From contig NZ_JALOBS010000010.1 of NCBI RefSeq assembly GCF_023228165.1, positions 1-64,000 of the forward strand: DNA of 64,000 bases, written 5' to 3'. The stretch's first letter is position 1. Each line of letters opens with the position of its first letter. Of this stretch, positions 6,114 to 14,726 are shown piece by piece. Source of the stretch: Methylomonas sp. (GTDB lineage Bacteria > Pseudomonadota > Gammaproteobacteria > Methylococcales > Methylomonadaceae). The notes beneath the pieces were generated by a model that ran no database searches, was not told where the DNA came from, and worked only from the letters and a program-made list of their open reading frames with translations. Position numbers and translations under genes: made by a program.

Positions 6114-8756
6114 CTACGCCAAACTCTTGCTGGCAATTTCGTAAACATCCTTGGAAAGCGGTTCCGTGGCGGCGATGCGATGCAGCTGTTGCTTCATCAA
6201 TTCCTGCCGTTTGCTGTCGTGGCGGCGCCACTGTGCCAAGCCGGTGACCATGCGGGAAGCGATTTGCGGATTCAAGGTGTTCAGCGCCAAAACCTGGTCG
6301 GCCAGGAAGCGATAGCCTTCGCCGTTTATGGCGTGGAAATGCAGCGGATTGGCTTGGCTGAATGCGCCGATCAAGGCCCTCACCCGGTTGGGAGTGTGCA
6401 TATCGAAGGCGGGGTGTTGCATCAGTCGTTGTACGGTGGCAAAGGTATTAGGCATGTGGCTGGCGGCTTGTAAGGCAAACCATTTGTCGATGACCAAGGC
6501 TTCGTTTTGCCATTGCTGGTAAAAGCTGTCCAGACAGGCGGCTTTATCCGGGTGGTGGCTGTTAACGATGGCCGACAAGGCCGCCATTTGATCGGTCATA
6601 TTGCGGGCTTGTTCGAATTGCGCTTTGGCCAATGCGTAGCTTGGGCCGGATTCCAGTTGGTTGAGATAACTCAGACAGACGTTTTTCAAGCGCCGTCTAC
6701 CGATGGCGTCGGCACTGAACTGACCGGATTCATCCCGGTGGTGGATGCGGTAAACCCGGTCAAAATCGTCCCGCAGGTCGTGAGCCAAGGTTGTTTTGAC
6801 GAATTCGCGGGCATGATGGATGGCTTCTACATCGACGATCGGCATTTGCCCGGCCAGATAGCTTTCGTCCGGCAGAGACAGTAACAAGGCTTGATAGGAT
6901 AAATCGTCGCCTTCCTCGGCCAACAGGGCATGGAAAGCTTTTACTACCAAGGCATTTAGATGCAACGGGCGCTGCTGGTGTAAATCTTCGATCAAATCGA
7001 AAATCACTTTTACCGCCAGCTGCTGGCCGGCTTCCCAACGGTTGAAGGTATCGCTGTCATGTTGCAGCAAAAAGGCCAGTTCCTCCAGGCTACGCGGTAT
7101 GTTTAAGTTCACCGGCGCGGAGAAGCCGCGTAACAGCGAAACCACCGGCGGTTGGGCCAGTTTGTCAAACACAAAGGTTTGCTCGGATTGGATCAGGTTG
7201 AGGGTGATCTCCTCATGGCGTTCGCCGTCGAGGACGATGGGCGCCGGCGAGCCGTCCGGGGCTAACAAGCCCAGTTTGACCGGAATGTGCAGCGGGGCCT
7301 TTTTCGGCTGGTTGGGTGTGGGTGGGCAGTTTTGTTGAATCGTTAAACGCAGTTGCCGGGCCTCTGCATCGAACTGTTGACTGACTGTCAGTACGGGCGT
7401 GCCCGCTTGCGAATACCAGCGGCGGAACTGATTTAACTCTGCGCCGTTAGCTGCTTCCATGGCATTGATAAAGTCTTCGCAGGTGACGGCCTGGCCATCG
7501 TGGCGGGCAAAATATAAGTCGCAGCCTTTCCGAAAGCCTGCCGCGCCCAGCAGCGTGTGCAGCATGCGCACCACCTCGGCGCCCTTTTCGTAGACGGTCA
7601 GCGTGTAGAAGTTGTTGATTTCGATATAGGCTTCCGGACGTATCGGATGCGCCAATGGCCCGGCGTCTTCGGCAAACTGGCGGGTTCTCAAGGCGTTGAC
7701 GTCTTCGATTCGCTTGACGGCCGCCGAGGTGCGGTCGCCGGTAAATTGTTGGTCGCGAAACACCGTAAAGCCTTCTTTCAAACTCAATTGAAACCAGTCG
7801 CGGCAGGTCACGCGATTGCCTGACCAATTGTGGAAGTACTCATGTCCGATCACGCCTTCGATATGCTCGTAATCGCTGTCCGTGGCGGTGTCGGGACGAG
7901 CCAGTACGAATTTGGTGTTGAACACGTTCAGGCCTTTGTTTTCCATGGCGCCCATATTGAAATGGTCGACGGCGACGATCATGTACAAATCCAGGTCGTA
8001 TTCCCGCCCATAGGTTTCTTCGTCCCAGCGCATGGCATTTTTCAACGACTGCATGGCGTGCGCGCATTTGTCGACGTTGTGCGGTTCGACGAAGATCTCC
8101 AAGGCAATGTGGCGACCGCTCATGGTGGTAAAGCCGTCCGCCACGCAATCCAGTTGCCCGGCCACCAAGGCAAACAGGTAACAAGGCTTGGCGAAAGGAT
8201 CTTCCCAGCTGACCCAATGCCGATTGTGGTCCAGTTCGCCCTGGCCGATCTTGTTGCCGTTGGACAGTAACACAGGATATTGGCTTTTATCGGCTGTAAG
8301 CGTGGTTTTAAAGCGGCTCATTACGTCCGGTCTGTCCAGAAACCAGGTGATTTTTCGAAACCCCTGCGCCTCGCATTGGGTGCACAACATGCTGCTGGAC
8401 AGGTACAGGCCTTCCAAAGCGGTGTTGGCTTTGGGGTTGATGCGGTTTTCTATGCTAATGACGAAGCTTTTATCCTGCGGAACCTGGTGGATAGTCATTG
8501 CTTCCGGCGTAATCACAAAATCCTCAGTCGCAAGCTGATTGCCGTCGATGCCAATACTCACCAGCTCCAGTTCTTCACCCATCAGCGTAAGAGACACTGC
8601 TTGATCGGCGCTTTGCGGATTGCGGCGCATGCACAAACGGGATTTAACCAGGGTATGCCGGTCATCCAAATCGAAATTTAATTCGACACTGTCGATCAGG
8701 TATTCGGGGGGGGTGTAATCTTTGAGGAAAACAGTTTGGGGAGTGGCGTCGCGCAT
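6114..8756 (-). CDS. pepN: Aminopeptidase N (M1 family zinc metallopeptidase)
   Basis: This 880-residue cytosolic aminopeptidase removes N-terminal residues from peptides. The M1 signature is complete: GAMENKG for substrate binding, HEYFHNWSG as HExxH, and the downstream Glu ligand in LKEGFTVF. Length and C-terminal helical repeats match the proteobacterial PepN type, with no signal peptide. It starts 3 bp after the PsiE-family gene stop, so the two are probably co-transcribed. Confidence 0.97.
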   Translation of the reverse strand: MRDATPQTVFLKDYTPPEYLIDSVELNFDLDDRHTLVKSRLCMRRNPQSADQAVSLTLMGEELELVSIGIDGNQLATEDFVITPEAMTIHQVPQDKSFVISIENRINPKANTALEGLYLSSSMLCTQCEAQGFRKITWFLDRPDVMSRFKTTLTADKSQYPVLLSNGNKIGQGELDHNRHWVSWEDPFAKPCYLFALVAGQLDCVADGFTTMSGRHIALEIFVEPHNVDKCAHAMQSLKNAMRWDEETYGREYDLDLYMIVAVDHFNMGAMENKGLNVFNTKFVLARPDTATDSDYEHIEGVIGHEYFHNWSGNRVTCRDWFQLSLKEGFTVFRDQQFTGDRTSAAVKRIEDVNALRTRQFAEDAGPLAHPIRPEAYIEINNFYTLTVYEKGAEVVRMLHTLLGAAGFRKGCDLYFARHDGQAVTCEDFINAMEAANGAELNQFRRWYSQAGTPVLTVSQQFDAEARQLRLTIQQNCPPTPNQPKKAPLHIPVKLGLLAPDGSPAPIVLDGERHEEITLNLIQSEQTFVFDKLAQPPVVSLLRGFSAPVNLNIPRSLEELAFLLQHDSDTFNRWEAGQQLAVKVIFDLIEDLHQQRPLHLNALVVKAFHALLAEEGDDLSYQALLLSLPDESYLAGQMPIVDVEAIHHAREFVKTTLAHDLRDDFDRVYRIHHRDESGQFSADAIGRRRLKNVCLSYLNQLESGPSYALAKAQFEQARNMTDQMAALSAIVNSHHPDKAACLDSFYQQWQNEALVIDKWFALQAASHMPNTFATVQRLMQHPAFDMHTPNRVRALIGAFSQANPLHFHAINGEGYRFLADQVLALNTLNPQIASRMVTGLAQWRRHDSKRQELMKQQLHRIAATEPLSKDVYEIASKSLA

Positions 8757-8759
8757 GAT

Positions 8760-9293
8760 TTATCGCTCGTTTTGAGGGGCAGGTTTAGGTTTGTAGGATA
8801 TCAGCCAATAGGTCAGTCCCAGCGCGACGATTACCGCAGCCATGGCGATAACATAGGGCCAGTCCAAATCCTTGAAATCCAGCATAATGACTTTTCGTGC
8901 TACCGCCATCAAGGCCGTGGCGATCACCAGTTTAATCGGTAAAGCATCGTATTTGATGTAGACGGTGATATTGATAAAAATTTCGATGGCAATCAATACC
9001 GACAGGAAAGAGCCGAAGACTGCCAAAATATCCGTAACGGTCAGCAGCATGAAGGGCGCTGCCATAAGCCGCTGGTAAATGACGTAAAACACATCGGCCA
9101 CGCCCCATAAAATCACCAGGGTCATGAGCACGGCCATCACCTTCACCGCGAAATGAATCACGACATGCAGTGCATTGATAAGGCCATCTTCAGCGACAGG
9201 CGGCAATTTTTCCTCGACATTATCCATGTCGCGTAAGTTGCGGCTGGAAGATGGGCGAGGCGGTGTTGTCGGGCGAATTGGGGGTTTATCCAT
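8760..9293 (-). CDS. PsiE-family inner membrane protein
   Basis: This 177-residue protein has a proline-rich cytosolic N-terminus of about 45 residues followed by four predicted membrane helices. The arrangement resembles phosphate-starvation-inducible PsiE proteins, whose biochemical role is unknown. I chose the ATG at 9293 because it overlaps the upstream stop by 8 bp (ATGGATAA) and avoids a long unconserved extension from 9326. It lies between a DUF423 gene and pepN. Confidence 0.75.
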   Translation of the reverse strand: MDKPPIRPTTPPRPSSSRNLRDMDNVEEKLPPVAEDGLINALHVVIHFAVKVMAVLMTLVILWGVADVFYVIYQRLMAAPFMLLTVTDILAVFGSFLSVLIAIEIFINITVYIKYDALPIKLVIATALMAVARKVIMLDFKDLDWPYVIAMAAVIVALGLTYWLISYKPKPAPQNER

Positions 9294-9666
9294 GAGTTGA
9301 GTTCCGCTGATGTAGAAACGCGGCATAGGCCAGCAGGCCCCATGCCAGCAAAAAAGCCAAGCCGCCCAGCGGGGTGATCATACCCAGCCAGCCAATGTTC
9401 AGTATCGCCAGTAAATATAAGCTGCCGGAAAATAATACTATGCCCGTCACCAAGGCCCAGCCGGCCCAGGTCAGGAATTTTTGCCGAGGCAGTGTCGCTA
9501 TCAAGGCCAGTAGCAGCGCATGCCACATTTGGTAGCTTACCGCAGTTTTGTAGATGTCCAGGTAATGTTCCGACAGCACATTTTTCAAGCCATGCGCGCC
9601 AAAAGCGCCCATTGCCACTCCCAAAAAGCCGGCTACCGCGGCAAATATCATGAAACGTGCTTGCAT
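9286..9666 (-). CDS. DUF423 family membrane protein (YgdD-like)
   Basis: This is a 126-residue protein with four hydrophobic helices and the DUF423 signature GAFGAHGLK near the N-terminus. The family is found from bacteria to animals (TMEM256) and its function is not established. It shares its first base with the last base of moaB upstream and overlaps the PsiE-family gene by 8 bp, so these are one transcription unit. Confidence 0.88.
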   Translation of the reverse strand: MQARFMIFAAVAGFLGVAMGAFGAHGLKNVLSEHYLDIYKTAVSYQMWHALLLALIATLPRQKFLTWAGWALVTGIVLFSGSLYLLAILNIGWLGMITPLGGLAFLLAWGLLAYAAFLHQRNSTHG

Positions 9667-10187
9667 TATTTCTCCAGTAGACGCGGCATCAATTGCACCA
9701 GATTACAGGGACGGGTGCGGAAATCCAGTTGATCCTTGATCAGGTTTTCCCAAGCGGTACGGCAGGCCCCGGAGGAGCCCGGCAGGCAAAAGATGTATGT
9801 ACCGTTGGCCACGCCGGCCAAGGCGCGGGATTGCACGGTGGAGCTCTTAATATCTTGATAAGAGATCATTCGAAATACCTCGCCGAACCCGTCCAGTACT
9901 TTGTCCAGTAATGGCGTAATGGCTTCCGGGGTGCCGTCTCGACCGGTGACGCCGGTGCCGCCGGTGCTAATGACGGCATGAACCGCCGGGTCGGCAATCC
10001 ATTGGCTGACAATGGCCCGAATCCGATAGATATCGTCGGGTACTATTTTTTTGTCGTGTAGCTGATGACCGGCTTCGCTCAGGCCGTTGACCAAGGCCAA
10101 GCCGGAGGAGTCGTTTGCCTCGGTACGGCTGTCCGATACGGTCAACACGGCCAGATTTAAAGGCAAAAATTCTCGAGCTTCACTCAT
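9666..10187 (-). CDS. moaB: Molybdenum cofactor biosynthesis protein B
   Basis: This 173-residue protein belongs to the MoaB/Mog family acting on molybdopterin, by adenylylation in the Mog-like members. Visible motifs are TVSDSRTEANDSSG near the N-terminus and STGGTGVTGRDGTPEA, the MPT-binding loop. The ATG at 10187 has an AGGAG about six bases upstream, so I prefer it to the longer frame from 10328. It is the first gene of a run that continues through the DUF423 and PsiE-family genes to pepN. Confidence 0.92.
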   Translation of the reverse strand: MSEAREFLPLNLAVLTVSDSRTEANDSSGLALVNGLSEAGHQLHDKKIVPDDIYRIRAIVSQWIADPAVHAVISTGGTGVTGRDGTPEAITPLLDKVLDGFGEVFRMISYQDIKSSTVQSRALAGVANGTYIFCLPGSSGACRTAWENLIKDQLDFRTRPCNLVQLMPRLLEK

Positions 10188-10661
10188 TGGCGTCTCCTGA
10201 AAATGGTCTTGCATTCTAAGTAACAGCTCGGCGGCAGGCAAGCGGCGATTCAAGATCATGCCCTTGAATGATTTTGAGCGGGGTAAACCGCTACTTAAAT
10301 GAGTGATTGGCCTGCAAGTTATTTCCAAAATGGCAGAGTGATTTTCGTGTAGGTCATATTCATGTCATTGCGTCAAATGCCTTGCTGCAGAGTTTACCGG
10401 CGCGGGATATGACGCAATTATTTCATAGGCAGGCGATTATCGGTCGTGATTTGTACTTTAGTGCAGTGTTTGGCGTAGATAAAAGCTGTTAATATGCGCG
10501 ACTATGCGTGAAATGCCATAAAGGTTGTCTTAATTTTGTTTCAAAATACTTATATTTTTGTCATTATTGCGTAATATGCCTCATGTATAAGTCATATCGC
10601 ATTTTTACTGCGTTATATGACGCAATTATTTCACAGACAAATTCATTCAGGGAGAAAACGA
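10188..10661 (+). promoter_or_regulatory. Long upstream region of the PEP-CTERM gene with repeated TGACGCAAT motifs
   Basis: No gene is supported in this 474-bp region. A 19-bp sequence ATATGACGCAATTATTTCA occurs twice in direct orientation, at 10407-10425 and 10615-10633. The core TGACGCAAT also occurs inverted at 10367-10375, with a degenerate inverted copy at 10566-10574. Such spacing suggests binding sites for a regulator of the exported protein downstream, or a duplicated promoter segment. A GGGAG Shine-Dalgarno precedes the ATG at 10662. Confidence 0.5.
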
Positions 10662-11276
10662 ATGAGAGCAAGCGTTTATAGCTTTATAGCTGTCGGCATA
10701 TTGGGTTTTTCCAATCTGGCTTCCGCCAGCATTTGGGAGCCTACAGCCAATGTAGTCAATTTTTTTAGTTTTCCGGCTTTTGCGGCCGGTCCGGTTGCCT
10801 GGTCGCCAACCAGTACCCTGGGGATTTTTGAAGATACCGAAACGGCTTTCACGACGACACCCATTGCCCAATTCAGCAGTGGCGCGAATATCGCGTTTAG
10901 CCAAATTCAAGGCAGTCAGGACTGGTCTATCAGAGTGGATTCTCTGGTAAACGGAGCGACCGTTTCTTCTACCGGCACTCTGGCGGATTCCAGTCGCTTT
11001 CAAGTTGCCTGGCTTTCCAGCGAGGGCACTGCTAGCGAAAAATGGGTGGTGCAAACCGGTAGCACCTCAAATCCCTGGACGCCGAATTTTTGGCAATTGC
11101 TTTTTACAGACACTTCATTGGTCAGCAATAACGTTTCTATCGCCTATGCGACTAACATAAAGCCTTACCAGGCCGGTCCCGTTAGTAATACGCCTGTGCC
11201 CTTACCGCCCGCTGCGCTGAGCTTTTTAACCGGCATCGTCGGTTTTTTAACCTTACGTAAACGCCGCACTGCTTAA
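10662..11276 (+). CDS. Exported protein with PEP-CTERM-like (VPLPPA) sorting signal
   Basis: This 204-residue protein has a signal peptide ending ASA at about residue 22. Its C-terminal tail is VPLPPA, a hydrophobic helix, then RKRR. That tripartite tail is the PEP-CTERM/VPLPA-CTERM sorting signal processed by exosortase in exopolysaccharide-producing Gram-negatives. The body between is Ser/Thr-rich with no recognised catalytic motif. I chose the ATG at 10662 because it has a Shine-Dalgarno and starts the signal peptide; the frame is open from 10617. No exosortase gene is in the window. Confidence 0.82.
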   Translation: MRASVYSFIAVGILGFSNLASASIWEPTANVVNFFSFPAFAAGPVAWSPTSTLGIFEDTETAFTTTPIAQFSSGANIAFSQIQGSQDWSIRVDSLVNGATVSSTGTLADSSRFQVAWLSSEGTASEKWVVQTGSTSNPWTPNFWQLLFTDTSLVSNNVSIAYATNIKPYQAGPVSNTPVPLPPAALSFLTGIVGFLTLRKRRTA

Positions 11277-11451
11277 GGGTAAATCCTCCGTTTAGATTCC
11301 ACTCCTATTTTTCAAACGATGCTCGGTCGGATGGAGAAGGGTGGGATCAAGCTACGGAGGCTTTGTTTTTTGAAGAGAACATTTTGAGTCTCATGCTGAA
11401 GTGAGGCGTTGAGCGGCTATTTCGGCTATTCCATTGCAAAGAACCGCTTAA

Positions 11452-12786
11452 CTAAAGCATTAACTTTTCCATAAAATGCGCTCTGGCTTGAGTCGGTTGT
11501 AGGCTGAGGCCGGCATTTTCAGCCAGTTGATGGAAATTTTCAGATCGTTCGGACATAAACGATGCGGCCAGCATCAATTCCAGTTCGACTTGCGGCACCT
11601 GGCGCATGAAACGGCGCACTAGCTCCGAATCCACGCCGTCACCGCCAAACTCGCCCAAGGCCAAAGAACGGGAAAAACCGTAGAACTGCCGGATACGGTT
11701 TTCGCACAGTTGGGCATGGCGGGCCCGGTTGGCGGGGTTTTGCAAAGACTCGGCGATTGCCAATGCGGTGATGGAGGCGTTGTAAAAGGCGTTCAGCACA
11801 CCGTGGGAATAAATAGGGTCTACAAACGAGGCGGCGTCACCGATACAGTAAAAGTTTTCTCCGCATAATTTACTGGAGTAGTAGGAATAGTCCGGCCGTT
11901 GGCTAAACGAGTTTTCCAGGTATTCGGCCTCATCCAGCAGCAGGTCCAAATAAGGGGCTGATTTCAAAGTGTGCAGAAAATAGCGTTCGCGTTGGGTTTT
12001 ATCCATGGCGCGAGCTCTGTCGGTGTTGATAACCAGGCCGACGCTACTGACCTGGCGCATGGCAATATGCCAGATCCAGCCTTCTTCAAACGAAGTCACG
12101 AAGGTGACCGGCCGAATTTTAGTGACGTCACCGGCCGGATAACTGCGGCCATCGGCACCGACATAACGGGAGTTTTTAAAATGCCCCCACAAAGACAAAA
12201 AGCGCATGCGAGAATCGATTAACCGTTTGGATTTGAATTGTCCGGCCAGTACGGCAGACGAACCGCTGGCATCGATCACAAACCGGCAGCGAATCGCACC
12301 TTCGAACGTATCGCCGCCGCGCTTATCCAGATAGCTGACTTCCGGCAGCTGCAATTCCAGTTTGGCATCCCGCACGGCTACCTGTTGAAACACCTTCGCA
12401 CCTTGATTTTCGGCATGTTTCAGCAATATCTCATCGAAAATATCGCGTTCTACGTGCAGAGCGGGGCGGGTGAAGCCGAATTCGGCAAAGGCAATCCGGT
12501 GGATTTTGCCGTTCCAGACCGTAATGCCGCCGGCCTTGGCGACAAAGCCTTGTTGTTCCATCAGTGGCGCGGCGCCGGTCAGCTCGGCATATTTCCATAC
12601 GTGGGGGATCAAACTTTCCCCCACTTGCGGTCGCGGGTGCCGGGCTTTTTCCAGTAGCACCACATCGACGCCTTGTCTGGCCAGCAAGGCCGCCACGCTG
12701 GAACCGGCGGGCCCGCCACCGATGACCACTACATCGCAGCGTTGCGGAATACCGTTATTAATCGACAATATTGTCCACCTTGTCAT
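11452..12786 (-). CDS. Flavin-dependent halogenase-like oxidoreductase (1)
   Basis: This 444-residue flavoprotein has the FAD-binding motif GGGPAGSS near residue 22, GESLIPH about 35 residues further, and GDAASFVDPIYSHG. Two features point to the flavin halogenase group rather than to geranylgeranyl reductases. One is WIWHIA around residue 234, close to the halogenase WxWxIP motif. The other is a Lys in FVAKAGG, near the position of the catalytic Lys. Its start overlaps the upstream lipoprotein gene by 29 bp. It is the last gene of the minus-strand polyene cluster. A likely role is halogenation or oxidation of the polyene's aryl end, as with brominated xanthomonadins; this is inference. Confidence 0.7.
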   Translation of the reverse strand: MTRWTILSINNGIPQRCDVVVIGGGPAGSSVAALLARQGVDVVLLEKARHPRPQVGESLIPHVWKYAELTGAAPLMEQQGFVAKAGGITVWNGKIHRIAFAEFGFTRPALHVERDIFDEILLKHAENQGAKVFQQVAVRDAKLELQLPEVSYLDKRGGDTFEGAIRCRFVIDASGSSAVLAGQFKSKRLIDSRMRFLSLWGHFKNSRYVGADGRSYPAGDVTKIRPVTFVTSFEEGWIWHIAMRQVSSVGLVINTDRARAMDKTQRERYFLHTLKSAPYLDLLLDEAEYLENSFSQRPDYSYYSSKLCGENFYCIGDAASFVDPIYSHGVLNAFYNASITALAIAESLQNPANRARHAQLCENRIRQFYGFSRSLALGEFGGDGVDSELVRRFMRQVPQVELELMLAASFMSERSENFHQLAENAGLSLQPTQARAHFMEKLML

Positions 12787-13327
12787 TTTTGAAATGCACG
12801 ATAAAACGGTTGAAACGATTCGACCAGTAGGTCCAGTCGTTGCTGTTCAAAGAAGGGGTTTCGTTTTGCGGCGGGTAACCGATGGCCGCCAAAACCGCTT
12901 TGCGGCTCATGCCTTTTTTGACTTGTCCGGCCAGAATGGCGTCCTTTTCAGTCGCGGAAAACTGACTCAAATCGACTTTGTTGGGGCCGGCGATTTTTTT
13001 AAAGGCTGTCTGCATGTCGTCTACAGTGTGCTTGGGGACGTTTTCTATGCTCAGCGGCTGGCCGCTTTCCACTAATCTGAGTTCCGCTTGATCGGCGCGG
13101 ATGGATTGCAGGCTAACGGCGGTATTGATTGGAATCAGTATGCCTTTCCGGTAGTTAGTGGTGCGGAAATTGTTCTTTTCCTGAAACAAGCTGAACTGGG
13201 TGTAATACACCTGTCCCGGTTGTACGCCAGGCGCAAGTTGATCCGGTTTCAGTTCTTTTTTGCAACCTGTCAATAAAACGATCAGGCTTAGCAAAGTCAG
13301 TAAAAAAGTTTTTCTGTGCATTGGCAT
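12758..13327 (-). CDS. Putative outer-membrane lipoprotein, BamE/SmpA-like
   Basis: This 189-residue protein begins with a signal peptide and lipobox LLTGC, so it should be a lipoprotein. The C-terminal part (GQVKKGMSRKAVLAAIG and a WTYWSNRF strand) resembles the small BamE/SmpA fold, but the N-terminal part is longer than in BamE. The start may be at 13327 or at the second Met, 13321. It lies inside the pigment cluster and could help place the polyene lipid in the outer membrane, which is inference from position. Confidence 0.6.
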   Translation of the reverse strand: MPMHRKTFLLTLLSLIVLLTGCKKELKPDQLAPGVQPGQVYYTQFSLFQEKNNFRTTNYRKGILIPINTAVSLQSIRADQAELRLVESGQPLSIENVPKHTVDDMQTAFKKIAGPNKVDLSQFSATEKDAILAGQVKKGMSRKAVLAAIGYPPQNETPSLNSNDWTYWSNRFNRFIVHFKNDKVDNIVD

Positions 13328-13342
13328 ATCCTCATGGGCGGG

Positions 13343-14320
13343 TTATGTAAGTGCTGATGGATCATCCCGATAGCGTTTGGATCGGTACATCGAATAATAC
13401 ACGTAAGAAAATCCCAGGAACAGCGCGATAGATGCCAAGGCTAGTTCCAGGGTTAAGGGAATCAGTAGTAATGAAGACAGGAGTTCCAGCAGAATCAAAC
13501 TCAACAGGGTGTTAACCACGCCGATTCTGGACATGCGCGAACAGACGTAAACACCCAGCGGAGCGCCCATGACGACGATAGGAATGGCGGCCAGCCAATA
13601 TTCCGTTACCGGCGGTACAAAGCGCCCCGACCAATAAATCATTGCAAATGCGGACCAGGAGGTCAGCACCATCATGACGATGACAGTCGGTGTTGCGGAC
13701 TTTTCGCAGAGCCGAAACCATAACACCAAGACCGAAAATACAATGATTTCCAGGCCGCTGCCCAACAAGCCGCTGATGAGGCCGCCCAACATGCCGAAGG
13801 CCAGCAAGGTAAGCTTTTCCAGGCTGCCGAAAGCAGGCAGGCTAACATGGCGGTCGCGGTGCGGGTCGCGATTATGCCACCACAGCGCCAACGCAAAGCT
13901 GCTCTGAATGACGGTAAACATCATTCTTACCGCGCTGGCGGGTAACTGCTCGGCTATCATGAAGCCGAACCACAGCATGGGTATCGCCCCCAGTACCACC
14001 CAAAACACTGCTCGCCATTCCACCCGTATGTGTAATAGCAAAATGGTCAACAAAGCAGAGCCCATTCCTACGCTTTGCGTGACCAGCGAAAATAATTTGG
14101 CTTGCGTGGCGGGAATGGCCAGTATTTTGGTGAATACCGGAAAAGCCACCGCGCCGCCGGCTTCGCTGGTGGCGCCGGCAATAAACGAACCGAAGGCCAT
14201 GGTCAGTGAAATCGGCCAATGTTTGGCCAGGGCCCATAAAGGCGGTGTACCGGGCAGAAAATACCAGCCTAGCCAGGCCAGCGGCGGGATGAGTAGCGTG
14301 AGTTTTTTGTTAAGAGGCAT
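13343..14320 (-). CDS. TauE/SafE-family membrane permease
   Basis: This is a protein of about 325 residues with eight or more predicted membrane helices and the glycine-rich helices typical of the TauE/SafE (DUF81) family, whose members export sulfite or organic anions. The ATG at 14320 is preferred to 14335 because it reduces the overlap with the thioesterase gene to 11 bp. A permease of this kind is not a usual part of aryl polyene clusters, where an MMPL transporter is expected; it may have taken over transport or may be unrelated. Confidence 0.75.
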   Translation of the reverse strand: MPLNKKLTLLIPPLAWLGWYFLPGTPPLWALAKHWPISLTMAFGSFIAGATSEAGGAVAFPVFTKILAIPATQAKLFSLVTQSVGMGSALLTILLLHIRVEWRAVFWVVLGAIPMLWFGFMIAEQLPASAVRMMFTVIQSSFALALWWHNRDPHRDRHVSLPAFGSLEKLTLLAFGMLGGLISGLLGSGLEIIVFSVLVLWFRLCEKSATPTVIVMMVLTSWSAFAMIYWSGRFVPPVTEYWLAAIPIVVMGAPLGVYVCSRMSRIGVVNTLLSLILLELLSSLLLIPLTLELALASIALFLGFSYVYYSMYRSKRYRDDPSALT

Positions 14321-14726
14321 CGGCTTTGATCCCAAGTTTGTCCAGAAAGATAGCCGGCGAAGCGTAACTCATTTCGCCGCTGGTGCTATCAACCGCCGCC
14401 TGCACGGTATGGCCCTTGGCCAGCACTTCGCCGGATTCGGCATCGGTGATCAGATATCTGATTTTCATGCGGTATTCCCATTCCACCAATTCCGCCGATA
14501 CCTTGATGCGTTGATCAAATTTTGCCGGACGGACATAGCGTAATTGAATGTCGACGATGGGCCAAATGTAGCCCGTGGCGCGCATGGTCATGTAACCGTA
14601 GTCTATGGTGTCCAGCATCGCGCAGCGGGCGATTTCGATGTATTTACAATAATGCCCGTGCCAGGCTATGCCCAGAATGTCGATATCGAAGAAAGGTACG
14701 GTCAATTCCACTTCGGCGCGGATCAT
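14310..14726 (-). CDS. Hotdog-fold thioesterase (4-hydroxybenzoyl-CoA thioesterase-like)
   Basis: This 138-residue single-hotdog protein has the FFDIDILGIAWHGHYCKYIE segment. It corresponds to the D-x-x-G-x-x-x-H-x-x-Y motif of YbgC/4HBT thioesterases, with Asp17 the expected catalytic residue. It overlaps the acyltransferase start by 4 bp. In aryl polyene pathways a thioesterase of this type acts on ACP-bound polyene intermediates; the same role is inferred here. Confidence 0.82.
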   Translation of the reverse strand: MIRAEVELTVPFFDIDILGIAWHGHYCKYIEIARCAMLDTIDYGYMTMRATGYIWPIVDIQLRYVRPAKFDQRIKVSAELVEWEYRMKIRYLITDAESGEVLAKGHTVQAAVDSTSGEMSYASPAIFLDKLGIKADAS

